Shown here piece by piece: positions 1-10,352 of a DNA stretch of 64,000 nucleotides. The first letter of the stretch is position 1. The number at the start of each line of letters is the position of its first letter. This DNA comes from Rhizobium rhizogenes NBRC 13257 (GTDB lineage: Bacteria; Pseudomonadota; Alphaproteobacteria; Rhizobiales; Rhizobiaceae). The stretch spans positions 62,001 to 126,000 of the forward strand of contig NZ_BAYX01000003.1 in the NCBI RefSeq assembly GCF_000696095.1, read 5' to 3'. The notes under the pieces were generated by a model. That model searched no databases, was not told the origin of the DNA, and worked only from the letters and a program-made list of their open reading frames with translations. The position numbers and the translations under genes were made by a program.

Positions 1-126
1 GCGTGGAAACACACGGAACTGATCATCGACGTCGTGCCCGGCCGGGGCGGCATGTTCTCGCTCGACAATGGCCGCGAGGTGCGCTTCCTGACACGCTCGC
101 GTATTTGCACCGTTCCGGGATCCTAG
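1..126 (+). CDS. 3' end of an unrecognised gene (partial)
   Basis: A frame is open from the first base of the window to a TAG at 124-126, giving 41 residues that end in RICTVPGS. The piece includes the segment ELIIDVVPGRGGMFSLDNG, rich in short beta-like stretches. I do not recognise the family and assign no function. The gene starts left of the window. It reads towards the chemoreceptor gene on the other strand, with a perfect hairpin between the two, which supports a true gene end here. Confidence 0.55.
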   Translation, partial: AWKHTELIIDVVPGRGGMFSLDNGREVRFLTRSRICTVPGS

Positions 127-161
127 CCGTTTCGGATCACAGCGGTAGAACCCCATGAGAA

Positions 162-184
162 CGGCCGATCGTGATGATCGGCCG
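162..184. terminator. perfect 9-bp hairpin between convergent genes
   Basis: The arms CGGCCGATC (162-170) and GATCGGCCG (176-184) are perfect complements around a 5-base loop. The hairpin lies between the stop of the partial gene and the end of the chemoreceptor gene, so it could stop transcription from both sides. It has no run of T after it, so classical intrinsic termination is not certain. Confidence 0.5.
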
Positions 185-241
185 CTCCAATTGTCATATT
201 GAATTCACGCAAATGTTTGCGCCTTGACCGTCGCGTACCGG

Positions 242-2176
242 TCAGAATTCTTCCCACGCACCGGCTGTTGCCGCAGCGCTGCCCGACCCCCCGAAGGCAC
301 CGGCAAGCTTGGCACGGAGCGATCGGGCCGGCGAGGCCGCCGGGGCTGACTGCTGGGTGGCCGCAGCCGGCCGCTGATAGCTTCGATCGCCTTGGAGGGT
401 GAACTGGCCGAGCAGATTGTTCAGGGAAGCCACTTCCTTGGCGAGGCTGTGGCTGGCCGCGGTAGACTGCTCGACCATGGCGGCATTTTGCTGCGTTCCC
501 TGATCGATGGTGTTGACTGCCGTATTGATCTCCTGCAGGCCGGTTGCCTGTTCGCGAGCCGCTTCGACGATCGCCCGCACATTATGGTCGATCTCCTCGA
601 CCTCCTTGACGATCTGTTGCAGCGAATCTCCGGTTTTCGTGACGAGGTCGACACCGCTGTGAACCTGCTGGCCGGATGTTGATATCAGTGCCTTGATCTC
701 CTTGGCCGCCTTGGCGGAGCGCTGCGCCAGTTCACGGACTTCCTGGGCAACGACCGCAAAGCCCTTGCCCGCGTCGCCGGCACGGGCCGCCTCGACGCCT
801 GCATTCAGCGCCAGGAGGTTCGTCTGGAATGCAATGTCATCGATGACGCCGATGATGTTGCTGATTTCGCTCGACGACTTCGAGATTGCCTCCATCGCGG
901 CAACCGCCTCGCGCATGACGTCGCCCGATTTTTGCGCGCCGATGCGGGCGCGGCCGACCAGCGAACCTGCTTCCTCTGCCCGCCGGGTGGAGTCCTTGAC
1001 GGTGGTTGTGATCTCTTCCAGTGCCGCGGCGGTTTCCTCGATTGAAGCAGCCTGCTGTTCGGTCCGCTTGGAAAGATCGTCGGATGCCGAGCGGATCTCG
1101 TTCGCGCCGGCCTCGATGGCCTGGGCATTGTCGCCGACGGCGCGCAGCGTATCCTGGAGCTTCGCCATCGAGGAATTGAAGTTGGCACGGAGCTGATCGA
1201 GATGGGCAACGAAGGGTTTGTCGATGCGATAGGTCACGTTGCCGTTTGAAAGCTCGGCAAGGCCCGCGGCCAATCCATCGACGGCAAACTGGGTGTCGGC
1301 CGCATCTTTGGTCTTCTGCGCCTCACGTTCGAGCCTTTCCTTTTCCGAGAGATTGCGGCCGGCATCGGCTTCTTGCTCCAGGCGGATGCGCTCGATTGCA
1401 TTGTCGCGGAAGACCGACACGGCTGCGGCCATATGACCGACCTCATCCTGACGCTCGATACCGGACACGGCTTCCTCGGTCTCGCCCTTGGCCAGCGACG
1501 CCATGCGGGCGCGCAGTCGCTCGATCGGTGTCGTGATGCCACGGGCAGAGATCAGGAGGGCAATCAGGATTGCCGCGGCAAAGATGATCCCGAGCGCAAT
1601 CAAGGTATAGGTGATGGTATGATCCGTTTGCTCGCTAAGTCTGTTGCTTTCGGCGGCTAAGTTCTTGTTCAAGGCGTCGAGCCAGCTGCGAACTGTCAGC
1701 ATCTGCGTCTCGATAAGGGGATCCGCCTGCTTCAACAGGCGAGTGGCCGTATCATTGTCATCAACCATACCAGCCCTCACGGCCTGATCCGTCAATGCAA
1801 TGATAGTGTCGGCCTGAGCCTTGAACGTGTCTATTGTTTTTGCCTCGGCGGGCATGAGACGCTTAGCGTTCGCGAGGCGTTCGAAGAGAACCTTCTTGTT
1901 GTCGTCATAGTCCTTGGTAATTTTTTCTATTTTCGGGTCTTTTGAGCTGTAGACCAGGACTTGATAGGTATTGTAGCTGAGCGCTGTCATCCGCTGACTT
2001 GAGCGCGATATCTCTACTGCGGCCGTTTCGTCTTTCGAGATGAAATCGGAATAGGTCGAGACGGTGTTTTTGTATTGGCTTGAAACAACGAGGACGCCCG
2101 CTATCCCAATCAGGCAGATCGGGATAATAATGGACAGAACCTTTGTTCTGATCTTGGCGTTCTGCAGGAATGACAT
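242..2176 (-). CDS. methyl-accepting chemotaxis protein
   Basis: This is a 644-residue inner-membrane chemoreceptor that passes ligand signals to CheA/CheW. One membrane helix spans about residues 13-33, followed by a helical periplasmic sensor region of about 150 residues and a second helix at about 188-209. A HAMP region (about 211-265) and a second HAMP-like stretch (about 298-345) follow. The signalling hairpin contains the hallmark [20 protein letters not shown] at about 446-465. The protein ends in AWEEF, resembling the C-terminal pentapeptide that tethers CheR/CheB in other receptors. No chemotaxis operon is nearby, so it is an orphan receptor with an unknown ligand. Confidence 0.95.
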   Translation of the reverse strand: MSFLQNAKIRTKVLSIIIPICLIGIAGVLVVSSQYKNTVSTYSDFISKDETAAVEISRSSQRMTALSYNTYQVLVYSSKDPKIEKITKDYDDNKKVLFERLANAKRLMPAEAKTIDTFKAQADTIIALTDQAVRAGMVDDNDTATRLLKQADPLIETQMLTVRSWLDALNKNLAAESNRLSEQTDHTITYTLIALGIIFAAAILIALLISARGITTPIERLRARMASLAKGETEEAVSGIERQDEVGHMAAAVSVFRDNAIERIRLEQEADAGRNLSEKERLEREAQKTKDAADTQFAVDGLAAGLAELSNGNVTYRIDKPFVAHLDQLRANFNSSMAKLQDTLRAVGDNAQAIEAGANEIRSASDDLSKRTEQQAASIEETAAALEEITTTVKDSTRRAEEAGSLVGRARIGAQKSGDVMREAVAAMEAISKSSSEISNIIGVIDDIAFQTNLLALNAGVEAARAGDAGKGFAVVAQEVRELAQRSAKAAKEIKALISTSGQQVHSGVDLVTKTGDSLQQIVKEVEEIDHNVRAIVEAAREQATGLQEINTAVNTIDQGTQQNAAMVEQSTAASHSLAKEVASLNNLLGQFTLQGDRSYQRPAAATQQSAPAASPARSLRAKLAGAFGGSGSAAATAGAWEEF

Positions 2177-2587
2177 AACTTGGCTCGCGCGTGATGAAGT
2201 TCAGGCGATCGCTCGGCGATAAGGGTCGTCGCACGCCTCAGCGATGGTCTGCTTCGAGATCGGGGGGATTGATTACAGAGAGGGAGCGTCCTGCTCGTCG
2301 CCGTTGGCGCTGTACCGTTAGAGGACCATGCCTGGCTGAAAAAACCATTAATGAGACCGAATTCGACAGCGATTTGTTAAAATGCATGACGATCTCTTCG
2401 AAAAGCCAAACATGCGGTTGCATCAATCGTCTCTTTGCTGATCGCTGCTTCGTATTCTTCGCAGCAGCGGGTCTTGACAGCAGGCGTATTCTTCCTCCTT
2501 ATAACGCACAATTTGGTTACTTATCGAGAGCGATATCATCGCCCTGACGATCGAACCAAATCCAAACGGCTTGGAGGGAGGAAATCC
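2177..2587. other. divergent intergenic region, no gene seen
   Basis: These 411 bases separate the chemoreceptor start from the binding-protein start and must hold both promoters. I see a direct repeat CGTATTCTTC at 2451-2460 and 2485-2494. A TTGACA at 2474-2479 is followed about 20 bases later by TATAAC, which is too widely spaced to be a confident promoter. A strong ribosome-binding site (GGAGGGAGG, 2573-2581) precedes the start at 2588. Confidence 0.4.
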
Positions 2588-3865
2588 ATGTCTGTTGAAA
2601 CGACCCGCAGATCCGTGCTGATGGGGGCCTTGGGTTTGGCCGGCGCGATGACGTTCTTCGGTGCGGCATACGCTGAGACGACGCGGCTGCGTCTTGCCTG
2701 GTGGGGTGGCAATGAGCGTACCCGCAGAACGCAGGAGGTGCTGAAGCTCTATCAACAGCGCGTCAACGGCGTTGAGCTTGCGGGCGAGGTCAGCAACTCG
2801 GAATATTTCACGAAACTCGCCACGCAGGTCGTCGGGCGCAGTGCGCCGGATGTTTTCCAGCTCGAGCCCAACAGCTTCGCCGATTTCGTCAAGCGCGACT
2901 GTGTGCTTGCCCTCGACGGTCTCATGCCCAATCCGATTGATGCCGCTGGGATCAGTCGCGCCATGCTGGATCTCTGCGCGGTCGACGGCAAGGTCTGGGG
3001 CATCCCCCAGGCCCTCAACTCCTTCGCCATGATGTACGACAAGGATGCCTTTGCGACCGCCGGCGTGACGCCGCCGGATGCCCAAACCAGCTGGGATGAT
3101 TATGCGGATCGCATGGTCGAGCTGACCAAGGCGCTCAATCGTCGCCGGTACTGGGGCTCTTGCGACGCCAGCGGCTACAGCTACGCCTTCCAGGTCTGGC
3201 TGCGCCAGCGCGGCCGCGACCTGTTTACCGCCGATCAGGCTCTGGGCTTCGGCAAGGACGATGTGGCCGAATGGTTTGCCTACTGGGACAAGTTGCGCCA
3301 GCGCGGCGGCTGCGTGCCGGCCGACGTCGCAGCGCTCAGCCCGGATTCGACGATCAACCTCATGCCGCTGATCCAGGGCAAGGCGGCGACGAGCTTCGCC
3401 TTTTCCAACCAGATCGTCGGCATGCAGGCGACAACGCCGGTACAGCTGGCAATGACGATGTTTCCGAATGGAGGCGCCGGGGCAAAACCCGGGCAGTTCT
3501 ATCGGCCGGCGAGCAGCTGGTCGATCTACGCGCAGTCCCCAAATCCCGAGGCGGCCGCGCGCTTCGTCAATTTCTTCGTCAGCGATCCCGAAGCGGCCAA
3601 GATCCTCGGCGTGGAGCGGGGTGTGCCGATGAGCCCAGCGCTGCGCGCATCGATCCTGCCGACGCTACGACCGGTCGAGCGGGCCACGGTGGAGTATATC
3701 GATGCCATCGCGGATAAGGTTGGCCCCTATCCTCCGCCACCTCCGAAAGGGTCGCAGCAATTCGGCCAGCTGATGAAACGGGCGGCCGATGCGGTGGCCT
3801 TCAACAGTGCCTCCATCAGCGACAGCGCTGCTACTCTGATGAAAGACGCGCATTCCATTCTCTGA
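2588..3865 (+). CDS. ABC transporter solute-binding protein, family 1, Tat-type signal
   Basis: This 425-residue periplasmic binding protein is of the carbohydrate type (SBP_bac_1). I chose ATG 2588 because a purine-rich GGAGGGAGG lies 6 bases upstream and it gives a compact signal peptide; the frame is open further upstream without support. The N-terminus has a twin-arginine motif ([16 protein letters not shown]) and an alanine-rich cleavage region ending near AYA, so export folded via Tat is likely. Segments typical of the fold include [12 protein letters not shown] and the extended C-terminal lobe. No permease or ATPase gene is adjacent, so it is an orphan. It sits 29 bases before the acyltransferase-fusion gene and is probably co-transcribed with it. 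Confidence 0.85.
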   Translation: MSVETTRRSVLMGALGLAGAMTFFGAAYAETTRLRLAWWGGNERTRRTQEVLKLYQQRVNGVELAGEVSNSEYFTKLATQVVGRSAPDVFQLEPNSFADFVKRDCVLALDGLMPNPIDAAGISRAMLDLCAVDGKVWGIPQALNSFAMMYDKDAFATAGVTPPDAQTSWDDYADRMVELTKALNRRRYWGSCDASGYSYAFQVWLRQRGRDLFTADQALGFGKDDVAEWFAYWDKLRQRGGCVPADVAALSPDSTINLMPLIQGKAATSFAFSNQIVGMQATTPVQLAMTMFPNGGAGAKPGQFYRPASSWSIYAQSPNPEAAARFVNFFVSDPEAAKILGVERGVPMSPALRASILPTLRPVERATVEYIDAIADKVGPYPPPPPKGSQQFGQLMKRAADAVAFNSASISDSAATLMKDAHSIL

Positions 3866-3894
3866 GTGCCCGCCGCAATTTGAGGAAAGATCCC

Positions 3895-5595
3895 ATGCAG
3901 GCCGCTGCCAACACCCTAGAGGCGAGAGAGCATCTCACGGCGGAGTTCGATGCCCATCCCTGGCTGTTCGAACATCATGCGACGGCAGGGCAGCGAAGCG
4001 AGCAGGAAGCTTTCATTGCCGAACTGGCACAGCGCCTGCCGCTGCGGATCGGCGAGGCCTGTTTCCTGTCGCCCAGGGCGCACATCTTCCCCGACAGCCT
4101 GATGCTCGGCGACCGCTGCATTGTCGCTGCGGGGGTGCGGATCCATGGCCAGCTCATCGCGGGTGATCATTGCTCGTTCAATTTGAATGCGTCAGTGATC
4201 GGTCATGTCCGGATGGGATCCTGGGTCCGCGTTGCTGCCGGCGCGGTGCTGGCCGGCTTTGACCACATCGCGGACGATCCGGAGAAGCCGATCGCCTTGC
4301 AGGGCGTTTCCTTCAAGGGCATCGAGATTGGCGACGATGTCTGGATCGGCGCCAATGCGGTGGTGACCGATGGGATCCGGATCGGCAACCATTGCATCAT
4401 TGCCGCCGGGGCGGTCGTGACGCGCGACGTGCCCGACTATGCGCTCGTCGGTGGCAATCCCGCGCGATTGATCCGTGATCGCCGCCGGCCGCGTTCTTCG
4501 TCACCTCCGGACCCTCTTGTGGCTGAAATAAAGGTCTTCAGCGATCGGATCGGAAAGGAGTGGTCCGGGATTCTCGCCGCCCATGCCGCGCCTACACCCG
4601 ATCGCGCGTCGTGGTATCTGGATCCGCGCAACAACGGGAACGCACCGTTTCGCGCCGATTGCGATGCGATCCAGATCGCGGCAATGTTCGGCGCGGTTCC
4701 GGATCCCTTCGCCAAGGAGGAGTGGACCGACCGGCTTGCGGCACTCCAGGATCCGGCGACGGGGCTCTGCTTCAATGCAGATAGGGTCCAGGCTGTTCGC
4801 GACAATCCGCCGGCCGATCCCGGTGGCGACAATCTCTACAATATCCTTTGTGTCGGCTATGCCCTGGAATGCCTCGGTGCTGCCTTCCGTCATCCGATCG
4901 CCTGGGCGTCCCGCCTTGATCCCGGCACGCTGCAGCGCGCATTGGACGGTCTTCCCTGGGTCGGCAGGGGCTGGTCTTCGGGCGCCTGGGTCGATGCGCT
5001 CGGCACGGCTTACTACCTCAACACTCGCAATTTCGGCGATCCGGGAGAGCTGGCGACCCTGATGGGCTGGCTGACCACCCGCGCGGACCCGGTGACCGGC
5101 CTCTGGGGCGGTCCGGTCGGCGACGACTGGCTGCAGCCCGTAAACGGCTTCTACCGGCTGACGCGCGGAACCTACGCGCAATTTGGCATTCCATTGCCCT
5201 ATCCCGAACGGACGATCGATGCCGTGCTGGCCCATCTGCGCCGCAACGGCCGGTTCGAGCGCGCCCGTTTCGATGCCTGCAATGTCCTCGACGTCGTTCA
5301 CCCGCTGATGCTCTGCGCCCGGCAGACGGACTATCGCGCGGAGGAAGTTGCGGAGGTGATGCGGCATTTCCTGAGCGCGGCGCTCCGGCACTATACGCCT
5401 GGGCAGGGTTTTGCCTTTGCGCGGAGCGAGGCCCCCGGCCTGCAGGGCACAGAAATGTGGCTGTCGATCGTCGGTCTCATCCTGACATATCTGGGTCTGT
5501 CCGATGCGGCGAGCTTCCAGCTCGTCGGGGTGCATCGCTGGGATCCGGCGCTGCCTGTCGGCAATATCCGCTGGCCGGCGCTCGCAGTGCGATGA
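3895..5595 (+). CDS. hexapeptide acyltransferase fused to an alpha/alpha-barrel-like domain
   Basis: This 566-residue protein has two unlike halves. Residues about 50-200 carry imperfect hexapeptide repeats of a left-handed beta-helix acetyltransferase, for example [15 protein letters not shown] and [15 protein letters not shown], with the closing [10 protein letters not shown] typical of maltose/galactoside/serine O-acetyltransferases. Residues about 215-566 form a helix-rich region with repeated Gly/Trp motifs ([27 protein letters not shown]) that suggests an alpha/alpha toroid, as in prenyltransferase-like or glycosidase folds; this part is inference. ATG 3895 follows a GAGGAAAG site; a TTG at 3880 is possible. 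The pairing with an upstream binding protein suggests sugar or polysaccharide modification. Substrate unknown. Confidence 0.75.
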   Translation: MQAAANTLEAREHLTAEFDAHPWLFEHHATAGQRSEQEAFIAELAQRLPLRIGEACFLSPRAHIFPDSLMLGDRCIVAAGVRIHGQLIAGDHCSFNLNASVIGHVRMGSWVRVAAGAVLAGFDHIADDPEKPIALQGVSFKGIEIGDDVWIGANAVVTDGIRIGNHCIIAAGAVVTRDVPDYALVGGNPARLIRDRRRPRSSSPPDPLVAEIKVFSDRIGKEWSGILAAHAAPTPDRASWYLDPRNNGNAPFRADCDAIQIAAMFGAVPDPFAKEEWTDRLAALQDPATGLCFNADRVQAVRDNPPADPGGDNLYNILCVGYALECLGAAFRHPIAWASRLDPGTLQRALDGLPWVGRGWSSGAWVDALGTAYYLNTRNFGDPGELATLMGWLTTRADPVTGLWGGPVGDDWLQPVNGFYRLTRGTYAQFGIPLPYPERTIDAVLAHLRRNGRFERARFDACNVLDVVHPLMLCARQTDYRAEEVAEVMRHFLSAALRHYTPGQGFAFARSEAPGLQGTEMWLSIVGLILTYLGLSDAASFQLVGVHRWDPALPVGNIRWPALAVR

Positions 5596-5617
5596 CGCGC
5601 TTCACAGTGCGTCATCG
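5590..5617. terminator. 9-bp perfect hairpin overlapping a stop codon, convergent genes
   Basis: The arms CGATGACGC (5590-5598) and GCGTCATCG (5609-5617) are perfect complements around a 10-base loop. The left arm contains the stop codon of the acyltransferase fusion. The next gene on the other strand ends at 5642, so the hairpin is well placed as a bidirectional terminator, though no long T run follows. Confidence 0.45.
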
Positions 5618-5641
5618 TCTGTTGATCTCGCCGTTTCCCCG

Positions 5642-6715
5642 TCAGGCGGCGCCAGCCGTGTCCAGCGTGGGATAATCGATATAACCCTTCTCGCCGGCCG
5701 AGAAAAACGTGTCCCTGTCCGGCGCGTTGAGTGCCGCGCCCTTGAGGAAACGGGCGGGCAGGTCCGGGTTGGCAAGAAATGTGCTGCCGAACACGGTCGC
5801 ATCGGCTTGTCCCTTGTCCAGTGCTGCCTCGGCCTTGGCCTGGTCGAGCCCGCTGCCCATCAGATAGGCGCCATTGAAAAGCGGCTTCAGAGCCGAATGA
5901 TAATCGACTGTCGTTCCGAACAGCGCAACATGCAGATAGGCGAGATTGAACGTGTTCAACTGCCGGACGAGATAGGTGTATGTCTCCTGCGGGGTGGCGT
6001 CGGAAACGTCGTTGTAGTTCATCTCCGGCGAGATTTTGATGCCGACCCGATCGCTACCGGCCTCTTCGACCATCGCCTTCAACACGTCGAGGATGAAACG
6101 GGCGCGGTTCTCGATCGAGCCGCCATATTGATCCTCGCGCTTGTTGCTGCCTGAGGAGAGAAACTGTTCCGGCAGATATCCCGAAGCGCCATGCAGTTCC
6201 ACGCCATCGAAACCGGCTTCGAGCGCCCGGCGGGTGGCCGCGCGATACCCGGCGATGACATCGGCGATTTCGGCGAGGCTCAGCGCGTGCGGCGTGACGA
6301 AGTCCTGCTGGCCGGTGGCCGTCCACGTCTGACCGGCCGGCTTGATGGCCGAGGGTGCGACGGGCTGTGCGTTCCCCGGAAGCAGCGAGGGGTGAGAGAT
6401 GCGGCCGCAATGCATGATCTGCATGAAGATGCGGGCGCCGCGCGCATGGACTGCATCCGTCACGCGCTTCCAGGCGGCAACCTGGGTGTCGGTCTCGATA
6501 CCGGGCGTGCGGACATAGCCCTTGCCCGTTGCAGCTGGGTATACGCCTTCGCTGATGATCAGCCCGGCATCTGCCCGCTGGCTGTAATAGGTCGCCACGA
6601 TATCCGTGAGCACGCCGTCGTCGTCATTGGCACGGGAGCGCGTCATTGGCGCCATGACGAAGCGATTGGGAAGTTCGTACCGTCCGATCCGGACGGGTGT
6701 GAAGAGGTTGCTCAT
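5642..6715 (-). CDS. NADH:flavin oxidoreductase, Old Yellow Enzyme family
   Basis: This 357-residue FMN-dependent TIM-barrel reductase is of the NemA/OYE type, reducing activated double bonds, nitro compounds or nitrate esters with NAD(P)H. The start MSNLFTPVRIGRYELPNRFV is the classical OYE N-terminus, so I chose ATG 6715; the frame stays open 74 codons further upstream but reads as low-complexity Arg-rich sequence. Diagnostic motifs are MAPMTRSRA, CGRISHPSLLP, HGASGYLPEQFLS and REDQYGGSIENR. An AAGAAGGA lies upstream of the start. It is a single gene, divergent from the CoA-transferase. The physiological substrate cannot be read from the sequence. Confidence 0.93.
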   Translation of the reverse strand: MSNLFTPVRIGRYELPNRFVMAPMTRSRANDDDGVLTDIVATYYSQRADAGLIISEGVYPAATGKGYVRTPGIETDTQVAAWKRVTDAVHARGARIFMQIMHCGRISHPSLLPGNAQPVAPSAIKPAGQTWTATGQQDFVTPHALSLAEIADVIAGYRAATRRALEAGFDGVELHGASGYLPEQFLSSGSNKREDQYGGSIENRARFILDVLKAMVEEAGSDRVGIKISPEMNYNDVSDATPQETYTYLVRQLNTFNLAYLHVALFGTTVDYHSALKPLFNGAYLMGSGLDQAKAEAALDKGQADATVFGSTFLANPDLPARFLKGAALNAPDRDTFFSAGEKGYIDYPTLDTAGAA

Positions 6716-7066
6716 GTTTGGACGTGTCCTTCTTGGTTGCGTCCGCAATACATGGTCACTGCCTCGAACGGGATAAATAGAAGAAAATGGAAATGATTGG
6801 TCCGCTGATGGCGCAATGACGCGGAGCTTCTGGGCGACATGGCTCCGTGTGGCCCGCAACGCAAATCGCAGATTCACTCTCGCTATCGGAAGTGGCCGAA
6901 CAGATGCTAGGATCGACGTTAGTCGATCGGGCCGCATTGCTTTGCGAAGTCTCGCTTGAAGGCCACGTCATTGCGCGTCCCGCCTTGCAAAACACGGGAC
7001 GGTGATGATGTGATCATGGAAATGGATGCTGATTTGTTCTGAAGACTGCACTGGGAGGAGGGCCCA
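6716..7066. other. divergent intergenic region, no gene seen
   Basis: These 351 bases lie between the OYE reductase (-) and the CoA-transferase (+). Apart from the inverted repeat at 6911-6928 and a GGGAGGAGGG ribosome-binding site just before 7067, I see no gene or clear sigma-70 promoter. Confidence 0.4.
6911..6928. promoter_or_regulatory. inverted repeat, possible operator
   Basis: GATCGAC (6911-6917) and GTCGATC (6922-6928) are perfect inverted arms around GTTA. The site lies about 140 bases before the CoA-transferase start and about 195 bases before the OYE start, where a dimeric repressor could control either. No matching regulator gene is adjacent. Confidence 0.3.
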
Positions 7067-8434
7067 ATGACCATGATCCATCAGGCGCTGTATCGCGAGC
7101 GGCTGACATCCGCAGAGAGGGCGGTCGCCATGATCCCGTCCGGCGCGAAGGTCGCCATGCCGCTGGCCGCCGGTCAGCCACCCGCCATCCTTGCGGCGTT
7201 TGCCGAACGAGCCCGCGCGGGAGCCGTTAAGAATGTGCGGCTCCATTATCTCCTTTGCACAGGCGTCGCCGGCACCAGCGTGTTCGATTTCGAGCTGCGC
7301 GATGTGATCGTCCCGATGAGCTATTTTCATGGCGGCGTGGAGCGCGCGCTCGACAAGAGGCGATCGGCGGAAGCGTTGCCCGCCGTCGACCTGGTGCCGT
7401 GCCATTTCAGCCAGGTGCCGCGCTCGATGATCGAGCATGTCGGCGTGGACACGTTGATTGCGACCGTTTCGCCGATGGACGCGGACGGTAATTTCAGCCT
7501 TGGGGCCAGTACCGACTACGCGCTCACGGTATCGCGGAAGCCCGGGATCCGGGTTATCCTCGAGGTCAATCCCAACATGCCCTATGTGCGGGGCGATTGC
7601 ATGATCCCCGTATCAAGCGTGACGGCGTTGGTCGAAAATGATGCCGGCCTGCCGATCTTGCCAGCCGCCCCGCGCAATGAAGTGGATGATGCCATCGGTG
7701 CGATCATCGCGGGCCTGGTGGAAGATGGCGATTGTCTGCAAATGGGTATCGGTGCCTTACCCGATGCGGTGTGCTCGGGGCTTACTCGTCATCGCCATCT
7801 TGGCATCCATACGGAGATGATGACGCCGGGGCTCGCCAGGCTGATCAAGGCAGGTGTGGTCGACAACAGCCGCAAGCAGACACATGTCGGGCGGTCCATC
7901 TTCACCTTTGCACTGGGAGATCAGGCGCTCTACGACTTCCTGAACAACAATCCGGACGTCGAAGCCTACCCGGTCGATTATGTGAACAATCCCTTCGTCA
8001 TTGCCCAGAATGACCGGGTGGTGTCGGTCAATGCGACGCTGCAGATCGATCTGAACGGCGCGTGCAATTCGGAGTTCGTAAACGGAAGGCAATTCAGCGC
8101 ATCCGGCGGCCAGGTTGATTTCGTGCGTGGCGCCTATGCCTCGCGCGGCGGGCGATCGATCATCGCCTGTCATTCCACCGCGGCGAAAGGCACGCTCTCG
8201 CGCATTGTTCCGGCGCTGACGGGACCGGTGACGACATCACGCAACGATACGCATATCGTCGTGACTGAGTATGGATGGGCGAACCTCAAGGGCAAGTCCG
8301 TGGCCGAGCGAGCAAGGGCGCTGATCGGGCTGGCCCACCCCGATTTTCGCGAGGATCTGGACCGGGCAGCCCATGGGGTAGGGCTTTATGCTGATGCTGC
8401 GTTGGATGCACGGGCTGTGAACACCGACCGTTGA
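7067..8434 (+). CDS. acetyl-CoA hydrolase/transferase family (4-hydroxybutyrate/acetate CoA-transferase-like)
   Basis: This 455-residue family I CoA-transferase moves CoA between acyl-CoA and a free acid through a glutamyl-CoA thioester. The C-terminal half carries the active-site region HLGIHTEMMTPG, whose Glu matches the catalytic glutamate of 4-hydroxybutyrate CoA-transferase (AbfT) and Cat1-type enzymes. The glycine-rich FSASGGQVDFVRGA and the closing VTEYGWANLKGKS are also family hallmarks. The length is as expected (about 430-460). ATG 7067 follows GGGAGGAGGG. It stands alone, so the acid it activates is unknown; acetate, propionate or 4-hydroxybutyrate are possible. Confidence 0.88.
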   Translation: MTMIHQALYRERLTSAERAVAMIPSGAKVAMPLAAGQPPAILAAFAERARAGAVKNVRLHYLLCTGVAGTSVFDFELRDVIVPMSYFHGGVERALDKRRSAEALPAVDLVPCHFSQVPRSMIEHVGVDTLIATVSPMDADGNFSLGASTDYALTVSRKPGIRVILEVNPNMPYVRGDCMIPVSSVTALVENDAGLPILPAAPRNEVDDAIGAIIAGLVEDGDCLQMGIGALPDAVCSGLTRHRHLGIHTEMMTPGLARLIKAGVVDNSRKQTHVGRSIFTFALGDQALYDFLNNNPDVEAYPVDYVNNPFVIAQNDRVVSVNATLQIDLNGACNSEFVNGRQFSASGGQVDFVRGAYASRGGRSIIACHSTAAKGTLSRIVPALTGPVTTSRNDTHIVVTEYGWANLKGKSVAERARALIGLAHPDFREDLDRAAHGVGLYADAALDARAVNTDR

Positions 8435-8657
8435 GATGAGAAGGTCGTCGGTTCATATCCCTTCAAGAGCACCTTTTGCGGTTTTTGTTACCTCAACGGA
8501 ATGACGAGGTCTGACCTTCGAACCCTTGCAAGGCGACGAATTACAACTCTTGAGCATCAGATAAAAAGGGCGTCTATTTCCGCTTGTTCCTCGATGTGGC
8601 GACCACGCTGCCGAGGACTGCTCACCAACCTGGGCTTAAGCGGCATTGACATCGTGC

Positions 8658-10352
8658 CTATTGACCGCCCCGGATGAAATCCGCAATCCGTTCGGCGATC
8701 ATGATGGTGGGTATGTTGGTGTTGGCGCAGGGGATCGACGGCATCAGCGAGGCATCGCAGACCCGCAGTCCCTCGACGCCGTAAACCCGGCCTGTAGCGG
8801 AGGTAACGGCCATGGGATCATCCGGCGATCCCATGCGGCAGGTGCCGGAGGGATGCCAGGTGCCGCCGACGTGCCGGCGGACGAATTCGGTCAGCATCGC
8901 ATCGTCGGTGAGCAGCTCTTCCATGGTGGTGCCGAGGGTGACGACGGAATGGATGAGAGCGGCGCGCAAGGGACCCGCGAGGTCGAGCATCGCCGACAAT
9001 GCGCCGCGCTGGATCGCATTCCATGCGCCGGGAACGGCGACTTTGGCGACGCGCGGGGAATAGCTGGAGGGAAACACCGTGCCCCGATAACCGTTCATAT
9101 GCGGATCGAGCAGCACCTGCGCGCCCATGCGCAACGCCAGTTTCAGTCGTTCAAGGTCGCGTTCGTCCGTCAGCATCCGGAAATCGACCTCGGGTTCGGC
9201 CAGCGGATCGGCGGACCCAAGCTTCAGGACGCCGCGCGAGTAGGACTTGTTGACCCAGAAGAACAGACTGCCCATCCGCAGGCCGACCGAATGCCAGCCG
9301 GAGCGTGACAGGATGGCGGCATGCATATCGCCCTGTGGTGTATCGGGAAGGCCAGAGGAAAAACGCCAGATCGATTGCTCGTGGTGTTCCGTGCGGTCGC
9401 TCACCCGCATTCGTGGCGGCAGATAGGCGGCGACCGCGATGGACGGATGTTCCATCAGGTTGCGGCCGATGCCCGCGCGCGATGAGATGACGGGAATGCC
9501 GAGCGCTACGAGATCCGTGCCGGGACCGATGCCGGAACGCAGCAGCAGCGCCGGGGAGTGGATCGCACCCGAAGCCACGATGATCTCGTGCGCCCTGATC
9601 GTCTGGGAGTGGGTGCCCGTAAGCGTGGCGCCAATCGCCCGCGTGCCCTCGAAGAGAATACGCGTCGCGGTGCTGTCGGTGATGATCGTGAGGTTCGGGC
9701 GCCGGCGAACATCGGGTGTGAGATAGGCAATCGAGGTCGGCAGGCGTTCGCCGGCATCGCTGACGGCGACGGCGCCCCGGAACGTGCCGTTCTCCCAAGG
9801 GCCATTCTGGTCGGGCCGGATCGGATGTCCCCGTGTCTCCAGCGTCTTCATCACGCGATCGACGAAGGGCGATATTTTTTCGTCCGTGATCCGCCGGATC
9901 GACAGTGGTCCGTTCGCTCCATGCAGGGGGCCGCCGAAATCCCGGTCGGCCTCTATTCTGCGGAAATAGGGCAGGCAGCTCTCCCATCCCCATCCGGTCG
10001 CACCCAATTCCTCCCATTCGGCGTAGTCGGACGGTGCGCCGCGATTGGCCATCAGCGCGTTGATGGCGGAGCCGCCGCCGAGAATCTTCGCCTGCTCGTA
10101 GCGGCGGGATGAACGGGGGACGCTGTTTGATCGGGAAGAGCCCATCAACGCGGTGAGCGAGGACCATATGTTGCTGGTGTCGAGATAGGCGCGGCCGGGA
10201 TAACGGCTGCGCACGTCATCGGGGATGTCGCCGGCGGCAATGTTGCGTCCGGCTTCGACAAGAACCACCATCCGCTTCGGATCTTCCGACAGCCGCGCTG
10301 CCAGAACGCATCCGGCCGATCCGCCACCGAGGATCAGGTGATCGGCAATCAT
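8658..10352 (-). CDS. GMC family FAD oxidoreductase (choline dehydrogenase-like)
   Basis: This 564-residue flavoprotein oxidises an alcohol group. The N-terminus DHLILGGGSAGCVLAARLSE is the FAD dinucleotide-binding motif; KILGGGSAINALMANRG and the GIGPGTDL segment are GMC signatures. The C-terminal catalytic part has GGTWHPSGTCRMG (active-site His) and ends with PTIMIAERIADFI. The start at 10352 overlaps the stop of the preceding permease gene by 4 bases (ATGA), arguing for translational coupling. It is the last gene of a seven-gene operon with a polyamine-type importer and a DAO oxidase, so its substrate is probably the imported compound or its product. Confidence 0.93.
   Translation of the reverse strand: MIADHLILGGGSAGCVLAARLSEDPKRMVVLVEAGRNIAAGDIPDDVRSRYPGRAYLDTSNIWSSLTALMGSSRSNSVPRSSRRYEQAKILGGGSAINALMANRGAPSDYAEWEELGATGWGWESCLPYFRRIEADRDFGGPLHGANGPLSIRRITDEKISPFVDRVMKTLETRGHPIRPDQNGPWENGTFRGAVAVSDAGERLPTSIAYLTPDVRRRPNLTIITDSTATRILFEGTRAIGATLTGTHSQTIRAHEIIVASGAIHSPALLLRSGIGPGTDLVALGIPVISSRAGIGRNLMEHPSIAVAAYLPPRMRVSDRTEHHEQSIWRFSSGLPDTPQGDMHAAILSRSGWHSVGLRMGSLFFWVNKSYSRGVLKLGSADPLAEPEVDFRMLTDERDLERLKLALRMGAQVLLDPHMNGYRGTVFPSSYSPRVAKVAVPGAWNAIQRGALSAMLDLAGPLRAALIHSVVTLGTTMEELLTDDAMLTEFVRRHVGGTWHPSGTCRMGSPDDPMAVTSATGRVYGVEGLRVCDASLMPSIPCANTNIPTIMIAERIADFIRGGQ

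Noticed and set aside
6716..6937. N-terminal extension of the OYE reductase by 74 codons
   Set aside because: The extension is Arg-rich and unlike the family; MSNLFTPVRIG is the conserved start and has a ribosome-binding site.
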